Assembly (NCBI GenBank): GCA_020426005.1
Contig: JAGQQW010000010.1
Location: 1 to 53,607 of the forward strand
Source of the DNA: Planctomycetota bacterium
Lineage (GTDB): Bacteria; Planctomycetota; UBA1135; GCA-002748355
Reading direction: 5' to 3'
DNA length: 53,607 nt
Positions 45,807 to 53,607 of the stretch are shown here, one piece after another. The notes beneath the pieces were generated by a model. That model was not told where the DNA came from. It saw nothing but the letters and a program-made list of their open reading frames with translations, and searched no databases. How positions within the stretch are numbered: position 1 is the first letter of the stretch; each line of letters starts with the position of its first letter. The position numbers and the translations under genes were made by a program.

Positions 45807-46982
45807 TCAGGCCAAGTCGGCGAGCTTCAGAAACCACGCCGTCCCGCGCCAGAGCGCTTCTTCATCGACGTCGAAGTTCGTCGCATGGTTGGGTGCGACG
45901 ATGCCCTTCGCCTCGTTTCCGACCCCGAGAAACGCGAAGCACGCAGGACGCCGTTCGGCGTAGCGAGCAAAGTCCTCGCCGCCCATCCATGGTTCGCTCC
46001 GGGGCACGAAACCGGTCTCTCCAAAAAGCTCCCTCACGGCGCGCTTCCCGCGCTCGGTCGCGTCCGCATCGTTGACGAGCACCGGGTAGCCGCGCACGTA
46101 TCCGATCTCGGCGCGACAACCAGCCGCGCTCGCGGTGTGCGTGACGACTTCCCGGATCCAGTCGGGAGCGCGTGCGTGCAGCTCTGCGTCGAGGGTGCGG
46201 ACCGTGCCTTTCAGTTCGACCTCGTCGGGAATCACATTGGTCGTGCCGGTGCCGCCGCGAATCGTCGCGATCGACACGACGAGAGATTCGAGCGGACTCG
46301 TTCGACGCGACACGAGGGTCTGCAGCGCCATCACGATCTGGCTCGCGGCGACGACCGGGTCCTGCAGGAGGTGCGGATACGCGGCATGCCCACCCTTGCC
46401 GCGAACCAGGATCTTCAGTTCGTCGGCCGCTGCCATGAAGGCGCCTGCGCGCAGCGAAAAACGTCCGGCGGGAAGCGGCGGGATCACGTGCATGCCGTAG
46501 ATCTCGTCGACGCCTTCGAGACAGCCCTGTTCGATCAAGTCGATCGCACCGCCAGGTGCTCGCTCCTCAGCATGTTGGAACACGAAGCGCACGTTGTGCG
46601 AGCGAGGTGCCTGATCGGTGGCGAGCAGGCGCGCTGCAGCGAGCAGCATGGCCATGTGTGCGTCGTGACCGCAGCAATGTGCGGCACCCTCGTTCTCGCT
46701 CGTGAAGCCCGACTTGTTCGGAGTCTCGACTTCGTCCATCGCGAGCGCATCCATGTCCGCGCGGAACGCGACGCGCTTCGTGGTGCCGGGTGTGTCGAGA
46801 TCCGCCCACATGCCGGTGCTGTCTCCCTGATGCACGGTCAGGCCGAGCCCCTCGAGATACTCGCGTATCGTTCGCGAGGTCGCGTGCTCGACGTACGAGA
46901 GTTCCGGGAAGCGATGGAAGTTCCGGCGCAGTCGCACGATCTCAGGGGTCATGGCGGCAGCGACATCGAGGAGTTCGCTCAT
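45807..46982 (-). CDS. M20-family amidohydrolase (N-acyl amino acid hydrolase type)
   Basis: A 391-residue cytoplasmic metallohydrolase of the M20D/hippurate hydrolase/IAA-amino acid hydrolase group, which releases an amino acid from N-acyl conjugates. The start MSELLDVAAAM at ATG 46982 gives family-normal length. Metal and catalytic strings are in order: FRADMDALAM, CCGHDAHMAML, FQHAEERAPGGA (catalytic Glu and metal Glu), MHVIPPLPAG and HATNFDVDEEAL at the end. The dimerisation domain occupies about residues 180-295 (GKGGHAAYPHLLQDP). The substrate is not predictable. It precedes the arylsulfotransferase gene on the same strand by 92 bases and is divergent from the barrel protein. Confidence 0.92.
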   Translation of the reverse strand: MSELLDVAAAMTPEIVRLRRNFHRFPELSYVEHATSRTIREYLEGLGLTVHQGDSTGMWADLDTPGTTKRVAFRADMDALAMDEVETPNKSGFTSENEGAAHCCGHDAHMAMLLAAARLLATDQAPRSHNVRFVFQHAEERAPGGAIDLIEQGCLEGVDEIYGMHVIPPLPAGRFSLRAGAFMAAADELKILVRGKGGHAAYPHLLQDPVVAASQIVMALQTLVSRRTSPLESLVVSIATIRGGTGTTNVIPDEVELKGTVRTLDAELHARAPDWIREVVTHTASAAGCRAEIGYVRGYPVLVNDADATERGKRAVRELFGETGFVPRSEPWMGGEDFARYAERRPACFAFLGVGNEAKGIVAPNHATNFDVDEEALWRGTAWFLKLADLA

Positions 46983-47146
46983 CCAGCGGAGGATAGCAGC
47001 GTGTGCCTGCGGTCGCGTTTCGGGACTCGTGCGCCCTTCGTGCGTGCCGAAAACGACGACTTTGGCGTCGCCCGAGCCGTCCGTCCTGCGCATGCTTGCG
47101 CGTTCTGTTTGCGCCCCGTCGTCTTGATTCCCCGAGGTCGCCCTTC

Positions 47147-48322
47147 GTGCATCGAATCCGTTTGGACGTACGCGTGCTCTGCCTGACGTTCGTCACCTTG
47201 ACAGCCAACCTGTCGGCGCAGTACCACGCGCCGAGCTACCGCGACCTCACGATCGTGCGGAACCGTCCATGGGCGAAGCCGGAATTCGTCGAGTTTCGTG
47301 CCGGAGCCCTCGCTGGAGTGCCAGGAAGCAAGGACGAAGCGCGTTCGGCCGAAGACGCACTCGGCGTCGACGGTCACGTGTATTGGCGCAAACCGCAGGC
47401 GTTCGGGCGTCAGGGTCACCTCGACTTGTACGCGGGTCGCGATGGGGCGTACGTCGGTTTGACCGAAGGCGATCCTGCTCGGCAAGCCGGCTATTCGCGG
47501 CTCGAGCTCTTCGGCCGTCAATGGGGGCAATTCGTTCGCGAGGGTTTCTACGACTCCGACGACTTCATCCCGGTCGGCCAATACCGCATGCGCGACTGGC
47601 GAGCGCGGTTGTCGTTCGCGACGCAATTCGCCGAGTCTTTGCGCGGTGAGTTGAGCGGCTTCTACGGCAAGAACACGTTCAGCCGCTACAGGCGCACCGC
47701 CAGTGCGTACACGATTCCCGACAACTACTCGGTCTACGGTGTGTCGGCGATCCTCGAAGACAACAAGCTCCAGATCGATCCGAGTTCTTCGTTGCCGAGT
47801 CAGGGTTACTTGCTGTCGGCATGGATCGAGCGCGAGTGGAACGACAGCGATTCGGTCTTCGGCATCACCGGCCGCGAAAGCGAACTACCTTCCGCCGTCG
47901 TTCGTGGTGGTGGGCATCTCGAGTGGTACTTCCCGTACACCAACACCGGAACTTGGCTTCTCGAAGCGGATGTCGGCATCGGCCCCAAGGACGACCGCGT
48001 CTGGATCTACGACGCATCGAAACCGATCGGGCAGATCTGGGTCGACGGGCGCGTGTCGTATCGCATCTTGCTCGGCGACACGTTGTCCGTGATCCCCGGC
48101 GGTCGAGTCCAGTGGGTGCAGATCGCAGACGAGTTCAACACGACGCGCGACAAGCAGCTGTTCTTTGGTGCTCAGGTCGCATTGCGCGCCGACTTCTCCG
48201 AGAACCTCGCGGTGGCACTCGAGTATTCGTACCTCAGCAACGAGAGCCGGGAGCCCGTCCTCTTCCATGACGATTCGCTCGGCGTCCACCGGCTCTTCCT
48301 CGGCGTCGAGTTTCGTCCCTGA
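47147..48322 (+). CDS. Probable outer-membrane beta-barrel protein
   Basis: A 391-residue exported protein. GTG 47147 follows GAGG with a nine-base spacer and gives a signal peptide (MHRIRLDVRVLCLTFVTLTA, cleavage after SAQ). The mature part is made of alternating amphipathic strands with aromatic ends (HLDLYAGRDGAYVGLTEG, LRGELSGFYGKNTFSRYR, LWEYFP-type edges, VALEYSYLSNES) and ends FLGVEFRP, close to the aromatic C-terminal strand of barrel proteins. No named family is recognised. The Gram-negative-type outer membrane of Planctomycetota would accommodate it. A transport or structural role is inferred from fold only. Confidence 0.68.
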   Translation: MHRIRLDVRVLCLTFVTLTANLSAQYHAPSYRDLTIVRNRPWAKPEFVEFRAGALAGVPGSKDEARSAEDALGVDGHVYWRKPQAFGRQGHLDLYAGRDGAYVGLTEGDPARQAGYSRLELFGRQWGQFVREGFYDSDDFIPVGQYRMRDWRARLSFATQFAESLRGELSGFYGKNTFSRYRRTASAYTIPDNYSVYGVSAILEDNKLQIDPSSSLPSQGYLLSAWIEREWNDSDSVFGITGRESELPSAVVRGGGHLEWYFPYTNTGTWLLEADVGIGPKDDRVWIYDASKPIGQIWVDGRVSYRILLGDTLSVIPGGRVQWVQIADEFNTTRDKQLFFGAQVALRADFSENLAVALEYSYLSNESREPVLFHDDSLGVHRLFLGVEFRP

Positions 48323-48355
48323 CGACGGCGTCCATCGAGCACGTCCGGGCGAGCG

Positions 48356-50479
48356 CTACTTCGAGCGCTCGACCCCTTCGGCGGGCGGATACGTAATCGT
48401 CTGATGGCCACGAATCTGGCCCTCGACGTACTTTTCCGCATAGTGCGGAAGTCGTAGTCCGCCGACTCCGCGATAGTCGCTGAAGATCCAAGTCACGCGT
48501 TGCGGCACGGCATTGGGGCGCCATGCCCACGTGTCCATGCGCCTCGGCAAGCCGTTCTCTTCGTCGACGCCGATGCGGAGTTCCTTGGTCGTCGGGAGTT
48601 GGAGCACGTAGACGAGGAGCGAACGGCCGCTTTCTTCGAGGCGACCTTCGAGTTCGAGAGTGTGCGCCTTCTGCGCCCAGAGAGCGAACAGCGCGCCGGG
48701 GTTGGTGAGCGACTCGAGCTCGAAGTACGCGCGCTCGGCGTTCGAGAGGACCCTGCGATTGCGGTTGAAGATCTCGACCGTTTCTGCTCCCGGCTTGCGC
48801 TCGGTGACGACCGTCGAGCCGAGGATCTTGCGAGTGCGCGTTCTCGGGCCGGCGGGTAGCGCGACGGACCACAGCTCTTCGATCGGGACCGAGGCTTGGT
48901 ACTCGCACGTTGCGTTCCATTGCATCGTGGAGAGTTCTTGGAGGCTGCGACGACCTCCGAGGGCGGCCGCTGCGCGATCGAGGCCGGATTTGGCGAGGGC
49001 GCGGAGCTCGGCTCGTTCGCCTAGGATCGGACGGATACGGCTTTCTTCGAGTACGGTCGCGATCGTGACTTTCGGCACCGGCAGGTCGGCCGCGTCGCGC
49101 GGTCGTGCGGAAAGGGGGCCACGCACGAGGAAGACAGGGACGAACCGCTCGGTCGCGATCCGCGAGATCGTGCGATCTCGCATCGACTCGAGTTCGTCCT
49201 GGATGCGTTTGTCGACATCGGTCACGTTCGCGTAGATCTTCGCGCGTGCGAACGCGCGAGCGCGCTCTTCACTGTCCACGACGACTTCGTCCCACAGGAA
49301 CCACGCACGCTGCTTGGCGCGGTTGAACTCCGCGATGCCGTGATCGCTGACTCCGAGATCGGCGAACGCTGCTCGAAGGGTGTCGAGGAGTTGGGTCGTG
49401 CGCTCGCTGTCGACTTCGAGGCGCACCGTGCGGATCCGATGCCTCCCGGTATCGAGATCTTCGGTGATCGGCATCACCTCGCGAAAGCCGCGTTCGTCGA
49501 GTCGCTTGCGAAGCAAGCCTGCAACTCCGTCGCGATCGAAGAGCTGCCACACGAACTGCGCGGCGATGCTGCCCAAGGGCGCGGGAGCCGGCGACAGGAG
49601 CACCGCGGTGACTTCGGTCGTCTTGCCGTCCCGCTCGACGAAGCCGAGCGGGCGCACTTCTTCGGGAATCGCGAGGTCGCCGAGCTTCTGTCCCTTGAGC
49701 CACGGTGCGAAGATCGTCGGTATCTTCGCGAGGACCTCGGCCCCGGGGACAGCCGGTGGCGTCTGTAGGACCACGTACGATTCGTTCGGTCGGTAATGGA
49801 TGCCGACGAAGAGCCGGACCTCCGTGCTGCCGTAGCTCTTGATCGCTTCTTGCTCGAGGGCGACGTTGGGTCCGGGCTCTCCGAGCAGACGTTCGATCGC
49901 TCGTTCGCGACGGAGTTCGGCAAAGTTCTTGGTGTACCGACTCAGGACCTGGGCTCGAGCCAGATCGATCTCGTCCTGGCTCGGAGCGTCCTGATTGACG
50001 AGTCCGAAGAGCAGGCGTGCCACCTTCTCGGTGTCTCGAGGCTGACAACTCGCCTCGAAACAGACCCACTCGCCTTCGAAGCGCAGATCGATGCGCGCGC
50101 CGAGTCGGTGGAGCTCTTCGGCGAGCGTCGATCCCGGTTCGAGTCCGCGCGCTGCGATCAGCAGGGAGCGCGCCGAGAGTTCTGCGAGTCCCGGTTTGCT
50201 GTCCCGATCACGACCGACCCCTGCCCGGACCCAGAGGGTCACGCGCGCGACCTCGAAGAGATCGCCCTGGATCAGCAGATAGTTGAGGCCATTGTCCCCG
50301 ACGGACGAGACCGCGGCTGGCCACCGCGGGTGTTCGCGAGCCAGCTGGGGTTGTACGGGTGCTTCTTCGGCGATCGGCGCCGGCTGGAGCTTCGGTGGCG
50401 TTTCGCAGGCCGCGAGTAGGGCGGACGCGACTGCGAGCAACGGCGCCGCGCGACGCCATGTCGGACTGTTGCTCGTCAT
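48356..50479 (-). CDS. M16-like lipoprotein lacking the zinc motif
   Basis: A 707-residue predicted lipoprotein (ATG 50479; MTSNSPTWRRAAPLLAVASA then lipobox LLAAC). The body resembles tandem M16 (insulinase/mitochondrial processing peptidase) half-domains: GLAELSARSLLIAARG at the place of the usual GxAHFLEHMxFxGT, LHRLGARIDLRFEGEWVCFE, then the R/Y-type region VWQLFDRDGVAGLLRKRLDE. The HxxEH zinc motif is absent. This fits the non-catalytic partner seen in heterodimeric M16 proteases. The C-terminal part (about 540-700) is a beta-rich domain of unknown type. Its start overlaps the stop of the next upstream gene as ATGA (50476-50479), so the two are coupled. Confidence 0.8.
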   Translation of the reverse strand: MTSNSPTWRRAAPLLAVASALLAACETPPKLQPAPIAEEAPVQPQLAREHPRWPAAVSSVGDNGLNYLLIQGDLFEVARVTLWVRAGVGRDRDSKPGLAELSARSLLIAARGLEPGSTLAEELHRLGARIDLRFEGEWVCFEASCQPRDTEKVARLLFGLVNQDAPSQDEIDLARAQVLSRYTKNFAELRRERAIERLLGEPGPNVALEQEAIKSYGSTEVRLFVGIHYRPNESYVVLQTPPAVPGAEVLAKIPTIFAPWLKGQKLGDLAIPEEVRPLGFVERDGKTTEVTAVLLSPAPAPLGSIAAQFVWQLFDRDGVAGLLRKRLDERGFREVMPITEDLDTGRHRIRTVRLEVDSERTTQLLDTLRAAFADLGVSDHGIAEFNRAKQRAWFLWDEVVVDSEERARAFARAKIYANVTDVDKRIQDELESMRDRTISRIATERFVPVFLVRGPLSARPRDAADLPVPKVTIATVLEESRIRPILGERAELRALAKSGLDRAAAALGGRRSLQELSTMQWNATCEYQASVPIEELWSVALPAGPRTRTRKILGSTVVTERKPGAETVEIFNRNRRVLSNAERAYFELESLTNPGALFALWAQKAHTLELEGRLEESGRSLLVYVLQLPTTKELRIGVDEENGLPRRMDTWAWRPNAVPQRVTWIFSDYRGVGGLRLPHYAEKYVEGQIRGHQTITYPPAEGVERSK

Positions 50480-51939
50480 TTGTTCGCCTCCTCGTCTTCG
50501 GCGGGTGGCCTCGTGGTCACCGTCGTCCGCTTGGATTCCGCGAAGACGAGCTTGGAGAGCGCGAACGCCGCCTCCAGCGTGCGTTCGGTGGGGGGCATGC
50601 TGCGGGTGGGGCTCCGTCCGACCGCCCGTGCGAGGACGGATGCCATCCGTCGTGGGTTCTCCCAAACGCGCAGCACGTCGGTCAACACCGTGGCCGCTTC
50701 GAGTTGCAGTTCTTTTGCCGGCGCGCCGTCGCGTTCGAGCGTTTCGAACATGTTGCGAGCCGCGATCTCGAGCTTGCCGAAGTCGAAATACGAGTTGGCG
50801 AGGAGTTCGACGACGAAGGGCGCGGGGGCGCCGCCGCCGGGAAAGCGCGGTAGGACGCGAACGCTCTTGGCGACATTGCGCTCACGCACGAATTCCCGCT
50901 CCAAACGTCTCTGCAACCATTCGGCAAGGACTTCGAGTGCGTCGTAGCGGGCATCGTCGGGCGGTCGCCAGCCCCAGAGGAGGCGAGGCTCGCTCGAAAT
51001 CAAGACCTTCGTCCGTGGTCCCTCCTGCGGTGGCTCGAGAACGTCGCTCTGGAGCATCGAGGCGGGTGCCGTGGACGAGACGAAGATCTTTCCGAGTTGA
51101 TCCTTCACGCGGTCCGCATCGAACTCGCCGACGATCACCGTCGTCGTCCCGCTCGGATCGTGATGCCGCCGGTAGAACTCGAGTGCCTCCGTCCTGGCGA
51201 TCGGCGGTGCCTTCTGTGGTGGCGGGATCAAGACGCGGCGCAGTGGGTCGACCTCGAGGGCGGTCAAGGCGAGCGCCCGTCGGTGACTCGCTCCGGGCTC
51301 CTCGGACTCACGCCGGAGGCTGGCGCGCACCTCGTCGAGAATCTCGTGGTAACCGCGCAGGACGGCATCCTTGCGTCGACTCGCCATGAGGACTGCAAAC
51401 TCGTCGATGCGGTCGGTCGGACAACTGCTCTCCAGCAGATACCCGTCGACTCCTGGCGTGAGTCGAAGCGCGGTTGCCGGGATCGAGGCGAGCAGACGCC
51501 GATAGGCGAAACGGTCCGACAGGTTGGCGCAACGCGCCTTCGTATCGGCGAATTCGGCGCGCAACGCCGCGAGTTCTCCGTCGGCACGACCCTGCAGTTC
51601 TGCGGTGCGGAGGGAGCGTCGCACGGTGTCGAGCTGCTGCAGGAGTTCGGCTTCGGCCTCGGGCGAACTCGTGCCGTGCGTCGTCGTGCCGGCAAGGGAC
51701 GCGATCGCACAGGCTTCCGCGAGCCCGGCTTGGGTCTCGCTCTCGTGCTTGCGACCCATGCGGATCCACTCGGCCCAATAGACGATGCCCCGCGCGGGTC
51801 TGGGCAGCAGCACGAAGACCGATCCGTCCGAGGTCACGAACCGCTCGACCGGCAGCTGTGCGGTCTGTGCCGGAATGGTTGCGATCGCGCTGGTCCCGGC
51901 GACCAAGGCGGTAATGGCGCGTACGAACGATGTAGCCAT
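50476..51939 (-). CDS. Second M16-like exported protein lacking the zinc motif
   Basis: A 487-residue exported protein (ATG 51939; signal MATSFVRAITALVAGTSAIA). GLAEACAIASLAGTTTHG aligns with GxAHFLEHMxFKGT of active M16 peptidases, but the His-x-x-Glu-His residues are replaced, so zinc binding is not expected. Later M16 features remain: EFYRRHHDPSGTTTVIVGEF (the strand after which the domain ends) and LAEWLQRRLEREFVRERNVA. A helical insertion (about 85-130) carries charged residues. It overlaps the downstream M16-like lipoprotein gene by four bases. Since partner M16 subunits normally pair one active with one inactive chain, a pair of two inactive chains is unusual. Confidence 0.78.
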   Translation of the reverse strand: MATSFVRAITALVAGTSAIATIPAQTAQLPVERFVTSDGSVFVLLPRPARGIVYWAEWIRMGRKHESETQAGLAEACAIASLAGTTTHGTSSPEAEAELLQQLDTVRRSLRTAELQGRADGELAALRAEFADTKARCANLSDRFAYRRLLASIPATALRLTPGVDGYLLESSCPTDRIDEFAVLMASRRKDAVLRGYHEILDEVRASLRRESEEPGASHRRALALTALEVDPLRRVLIPPPQKAPPIARTEALEFYRRHHDPSGTTTVIVGEFDADRVKDQLGKIFVSSTAPASMLQSDVLEPPQEGPRTKVLISSEPRLLWGWRPPDDARYDALEVLAEWLQRRLEREFVRERNVAKSVRVLPRFPGGGAPAPFVVELLANSYFDFGKLEIAARNMFETLERDGAPAKELQLEAATVLTDVLRVWENPRRMASVLARAVGRSPTRSMPPTERTLEAAFALSKLVFAESKRTTVTTRPPAEDEEANK

Positions 51940-52062
51940 GGGGAGTCGAGGATATGCGCTTCTCATCGGCGAAGACAGCAGTGCTCCAGTGGCCAAATAG
52001 TCGGCACCTTGCAGAAGTTCGAATCCCTGCGAGACCCTATCAACAGGAGTCCGAAGCCGGGC

Positions 52063-53607
52063 ATGATGGTCGCCCAAATGCTCGAAGGTCTTCCAGTTTG
52101 CAGTGGTGTGGCAATCGGTCCCGTCCGCTTCCGCGGATTCGAGCTCGACCGCCCTCTCCCCGTCCGCCTGCCGGCGACGCGGGTCGACAGCGAGATCGAG
52201 CGGTTTCGTGCCGCGATTGGTCGAGCCGTGGACCAGGTCGGTCGGGTCAAGGACGAGCTCGCCTCGGGGCTGGGCGCGGACGAGAACCGCATCCTCGACG
52301 TGCATTCGTCCTATCTCGAAGACCCGACGTTCTTGCAGGACGTCGAGAATCGCATTCGCAGTGACCAACTCGCTCTCGAAGACGCCCTCGCACGCGCGGT
52401 GCGCGACTTCGATCGCATCTTCGAACTCGTCGAGAGCGAGCACATGAAAGAACGTGCGCTCGACCTCCGCGACGTCGCGCTCCGCGTGATCCGCAATCTC
52501 CAGGAAGAAGCCCGTAGCCCCGGCGCCTTCGAAGGCAGCACGGGCATCGATGCCGACACGCCGTTCGTGATCGCGGCTCACAAGTTGTCGCTGACCGACC
52601 TCTTCGACCTCGAACATGGACGCGTTCTCGGCATCATCGCCGAGCAAGGTGGGCCGTCGTCGCATGCCGGCATTCTCGCGCGATCGCTCGGAATCCCGGC
52701 GATCACGGGGGTCGCCAACCTGCGGGACCACTTCCGCGACGGGGACTTCGTGATCGTCGATGCGGGGACCGGCGTCGTGCACGTGGATCCGGACGAACGT
52801 CTGCGGCGGGAATACGAAGTGCACCTGACCGCACCGAAGACGCGCGCGCCGCTCGAAGACGTGGGGCCGGCCGCGCTCGGCGACGGTGAAGGGATCATCG
52901 TCCTCGGGGCGTGTGGCAACCTCGGTGAGGTGGCGCAGGCGCGCGACGCGGGGTTCGAGGGTGTCGGAGTCTATCGCACGGAGTTGCTCTATCTGCTCGA
53001 GCGCAAGATGCCCGGCGAAGAGCTGCTTCTTCATCACTACGAACAGGTGCACGAGCGCATCGGTCGCGACGTTCGAGTCGTGTTCCGCTTGCTCGACCTC
53101 ACGCGCGTGCAGCGTCATGCAGGTGACGACGAGCCCAACCCTGCACTCGGTCTGCGTGGCGTGCGCGGTTTGTTCTCGGAACCGGAGATGCTTCGCGCGC
53201 AGCTCCGTGCGCTGCTGCGCGCGAGTCCCGAGGCCACGATCGAGATCGCCGTGCCGTTCGTGAGCACGATCCAGGACGTGCGGCGGATCCACGAGGCCGT
53301 GCGCAGTGAACGCGCCGCGCTGGTCAAGGAAGGGCTCGCGTGCGCGAGCGAAGTGCGGGTCGGCGCGATCATCGAGGTGCCGGCCGTCGCGTTCCACATC
53401 GCGAGCGTCGCGTCCGAAGCCGACTTCCTCGTCGTCGCATTGGATTCGTTGCAGCAGTATCTACTCGCGGCGGATCGCGACAATCTCGGTGTCGAGGATT
53501 ACTACCAAGGCTTCCATCCGGCGTTGTTCCGGTTGTTGGCGCAGCTCGTCGCGGATGCGAAGCGACACGGGACGGAGATCATGCTCTTCGGTGAATCTGC
53601 CGTGAAC
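52063..53607 (+). CDS. Divergent PTS enzyme I-like protein (PEP-utilising), 3' end cut off by window edge
   Basis: 515 codons are visible from ATG 52063 (ATG 52066 also possible; AGGAGT lies twelve bases before). The order of domains is that of PEP:sugar phosphotransferase enzyme I. GLPVCSGVAIGPV starts the HPr-binding region, GGPSSHAGILARSLGIP holds the phosphorylated His (201), and the C-terminal barrel has VGVYRTELLYL (Arg305), FRLLDLTRVQRH, GAIIEVPAV and LAADRDN. But the DIGGDK segment reads DLTRVQRH, GTNDL reads ALDSL, and the MCGE site reads LFGES, so the catalytic acid Cys502 (E. coli numbering) is Phe509. HPr phosphorylation by PEP through this chain is therefore doubtful. About 60 residues are missing at the end. 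Confidence 0.85.
   Translation, partial: MMVAQMLEGLPVCSGVAIGPVRFRGFELDRPLPVRLPATRVDSEIERFRAAIGRAVDQVGRVKDELASGLGADENRILDVHSSYLEDPTFLQDVENRIRSDQLALEDALARAVRDFDRIFELVESEHMKERALDLRDVALRVIRNLQEEARSPGAFEGSTGIDADTPFVIAAHKLSLTDLFDLEHGRVLGIIAEQGGPSSHAGILARSLGIPAITGVANLRDHFRDGDFVIVDAGTGVVHVDPDERLRREYEVHLTAPKTRAPLEDVGPAALGDGEGIIVLGACGNLGEVAQARDAGFEGVGVYRTELLYLLERKMPGEELLLHHYEQVHERIGRDVRVVFRLLDLTRVQRHAGDDEPNPALGLRGVRGLFSEPEMLRAQLRALLRASPEATIEIAVPFVSTIQDVRRIHEAVRSERAALVKEGLACASEVRVGAIIEVPAVAFHIASVASEADFLVVALDSLQQYLLAADRDNLGVEDYYQGFHPALFRLLAQLVADAKRHGTEIMLFGESAVN

Noticed and set aside
51940-53397. Upstream extension of the second M16-like frame over the enzyme I gene
   Set aside because: The signal peptide at 51939 and the strong enzyme I match on the opposite strand show the extension is a shadow.

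Overview
The window is GC-rich bacterial chromosome with about 35 protein-coding genes, one tRNA, no insertion sequences, no CRISPR array and no rRNA. Several things point to a member of the Planctomycetota: two secreted sulfatases, many large exported proteins, an ELWxxDGT-repeat protein, a DUF4388 (PATAN) protein, and a C-terminal module shared by at least six exported proteins. That assignment is an inference from gene content, not a phylogenetic result. Many long open frames lie antisense to the real genes because stop codons are rare at this GC; they are left out.

Layout. 1-1742 (-) holds the N-terminal 580 codons of polynucleotide phosphorylase, cut by the window edge. 1889-6983 has a secreted endonuclease I-type nuclease, an aminoglycoside-phosphotransferase-fold kinase, a pentaheme cytochrome c and a DUF3810 membrane metalloprotease. 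7044-11557 has a DUF4388 protein, a PDZ-PDZ-thioredoxin-like protein with a helical Ala/Lys spacer, and an exported protein with the shared C-terminal module. 11583-13669 has a long inverted repeat, a Rho-like protein with a ruined ATPase, its C-rich leader, and dephospho-CoA kinase. 14048-17848 has a membrane coiled-coil protein with a BRCT-like end, tatC overlapping cinA, and tRNA-Thr(CGT).

17874-25049 holds a stand-alone copy of the shared C-terminal module, a small exported protein, a 1188-residue membrane protein with a voltage-sensor-like segment, and a lipoprotein fusing a serine beta-lactamase/DD-peptidase domain to a VanX-type D-Ala-D-Ala dipeptidase. 25050-38658 is rich in exported proteins: carboxypeptidase-regulatory-like repeats, two formylglycine-type sulfatases, a subtilisin-like protease, a LamG-type lipoprotein and an ELWxxDGT-repeat protein. 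38668-41631 has a radical SAM/SPASM enzyme divergent from a four-cluster ferredoxin protein, then a membrane protein. 41716-45714 has an exported protein with a Cys/Asp/Arg tail and a C-type lectin-arylsulfotransferase fusion; both appear to use TTG starts. 45807-53607 has an M20 amidohydrolase, a probable outer-membrane barrel, two overlapping M16-like proteins without the zinc motif, and a truncated, divergent PTS enzyme I.

Recurring themes. Most genes concern the envelope or exported proteins: hydrolysis of nucleic acid, protein, sulfate esters and peptidoglycan dipeptide, plus the Tat translocon. A second theme is degenerate paralogs of well-known enzymes (Rho, enzyme I, two M16 peptidases, thioredoxin) that keep their fold signatures but lose key catalytic residues. 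The best candidates for undescribed biology are the Rho-like protein with its own rut-like leader, the shared C-terminal module with a free-standing member, and the beta-lactamase/VanX lipoprotein fusion.
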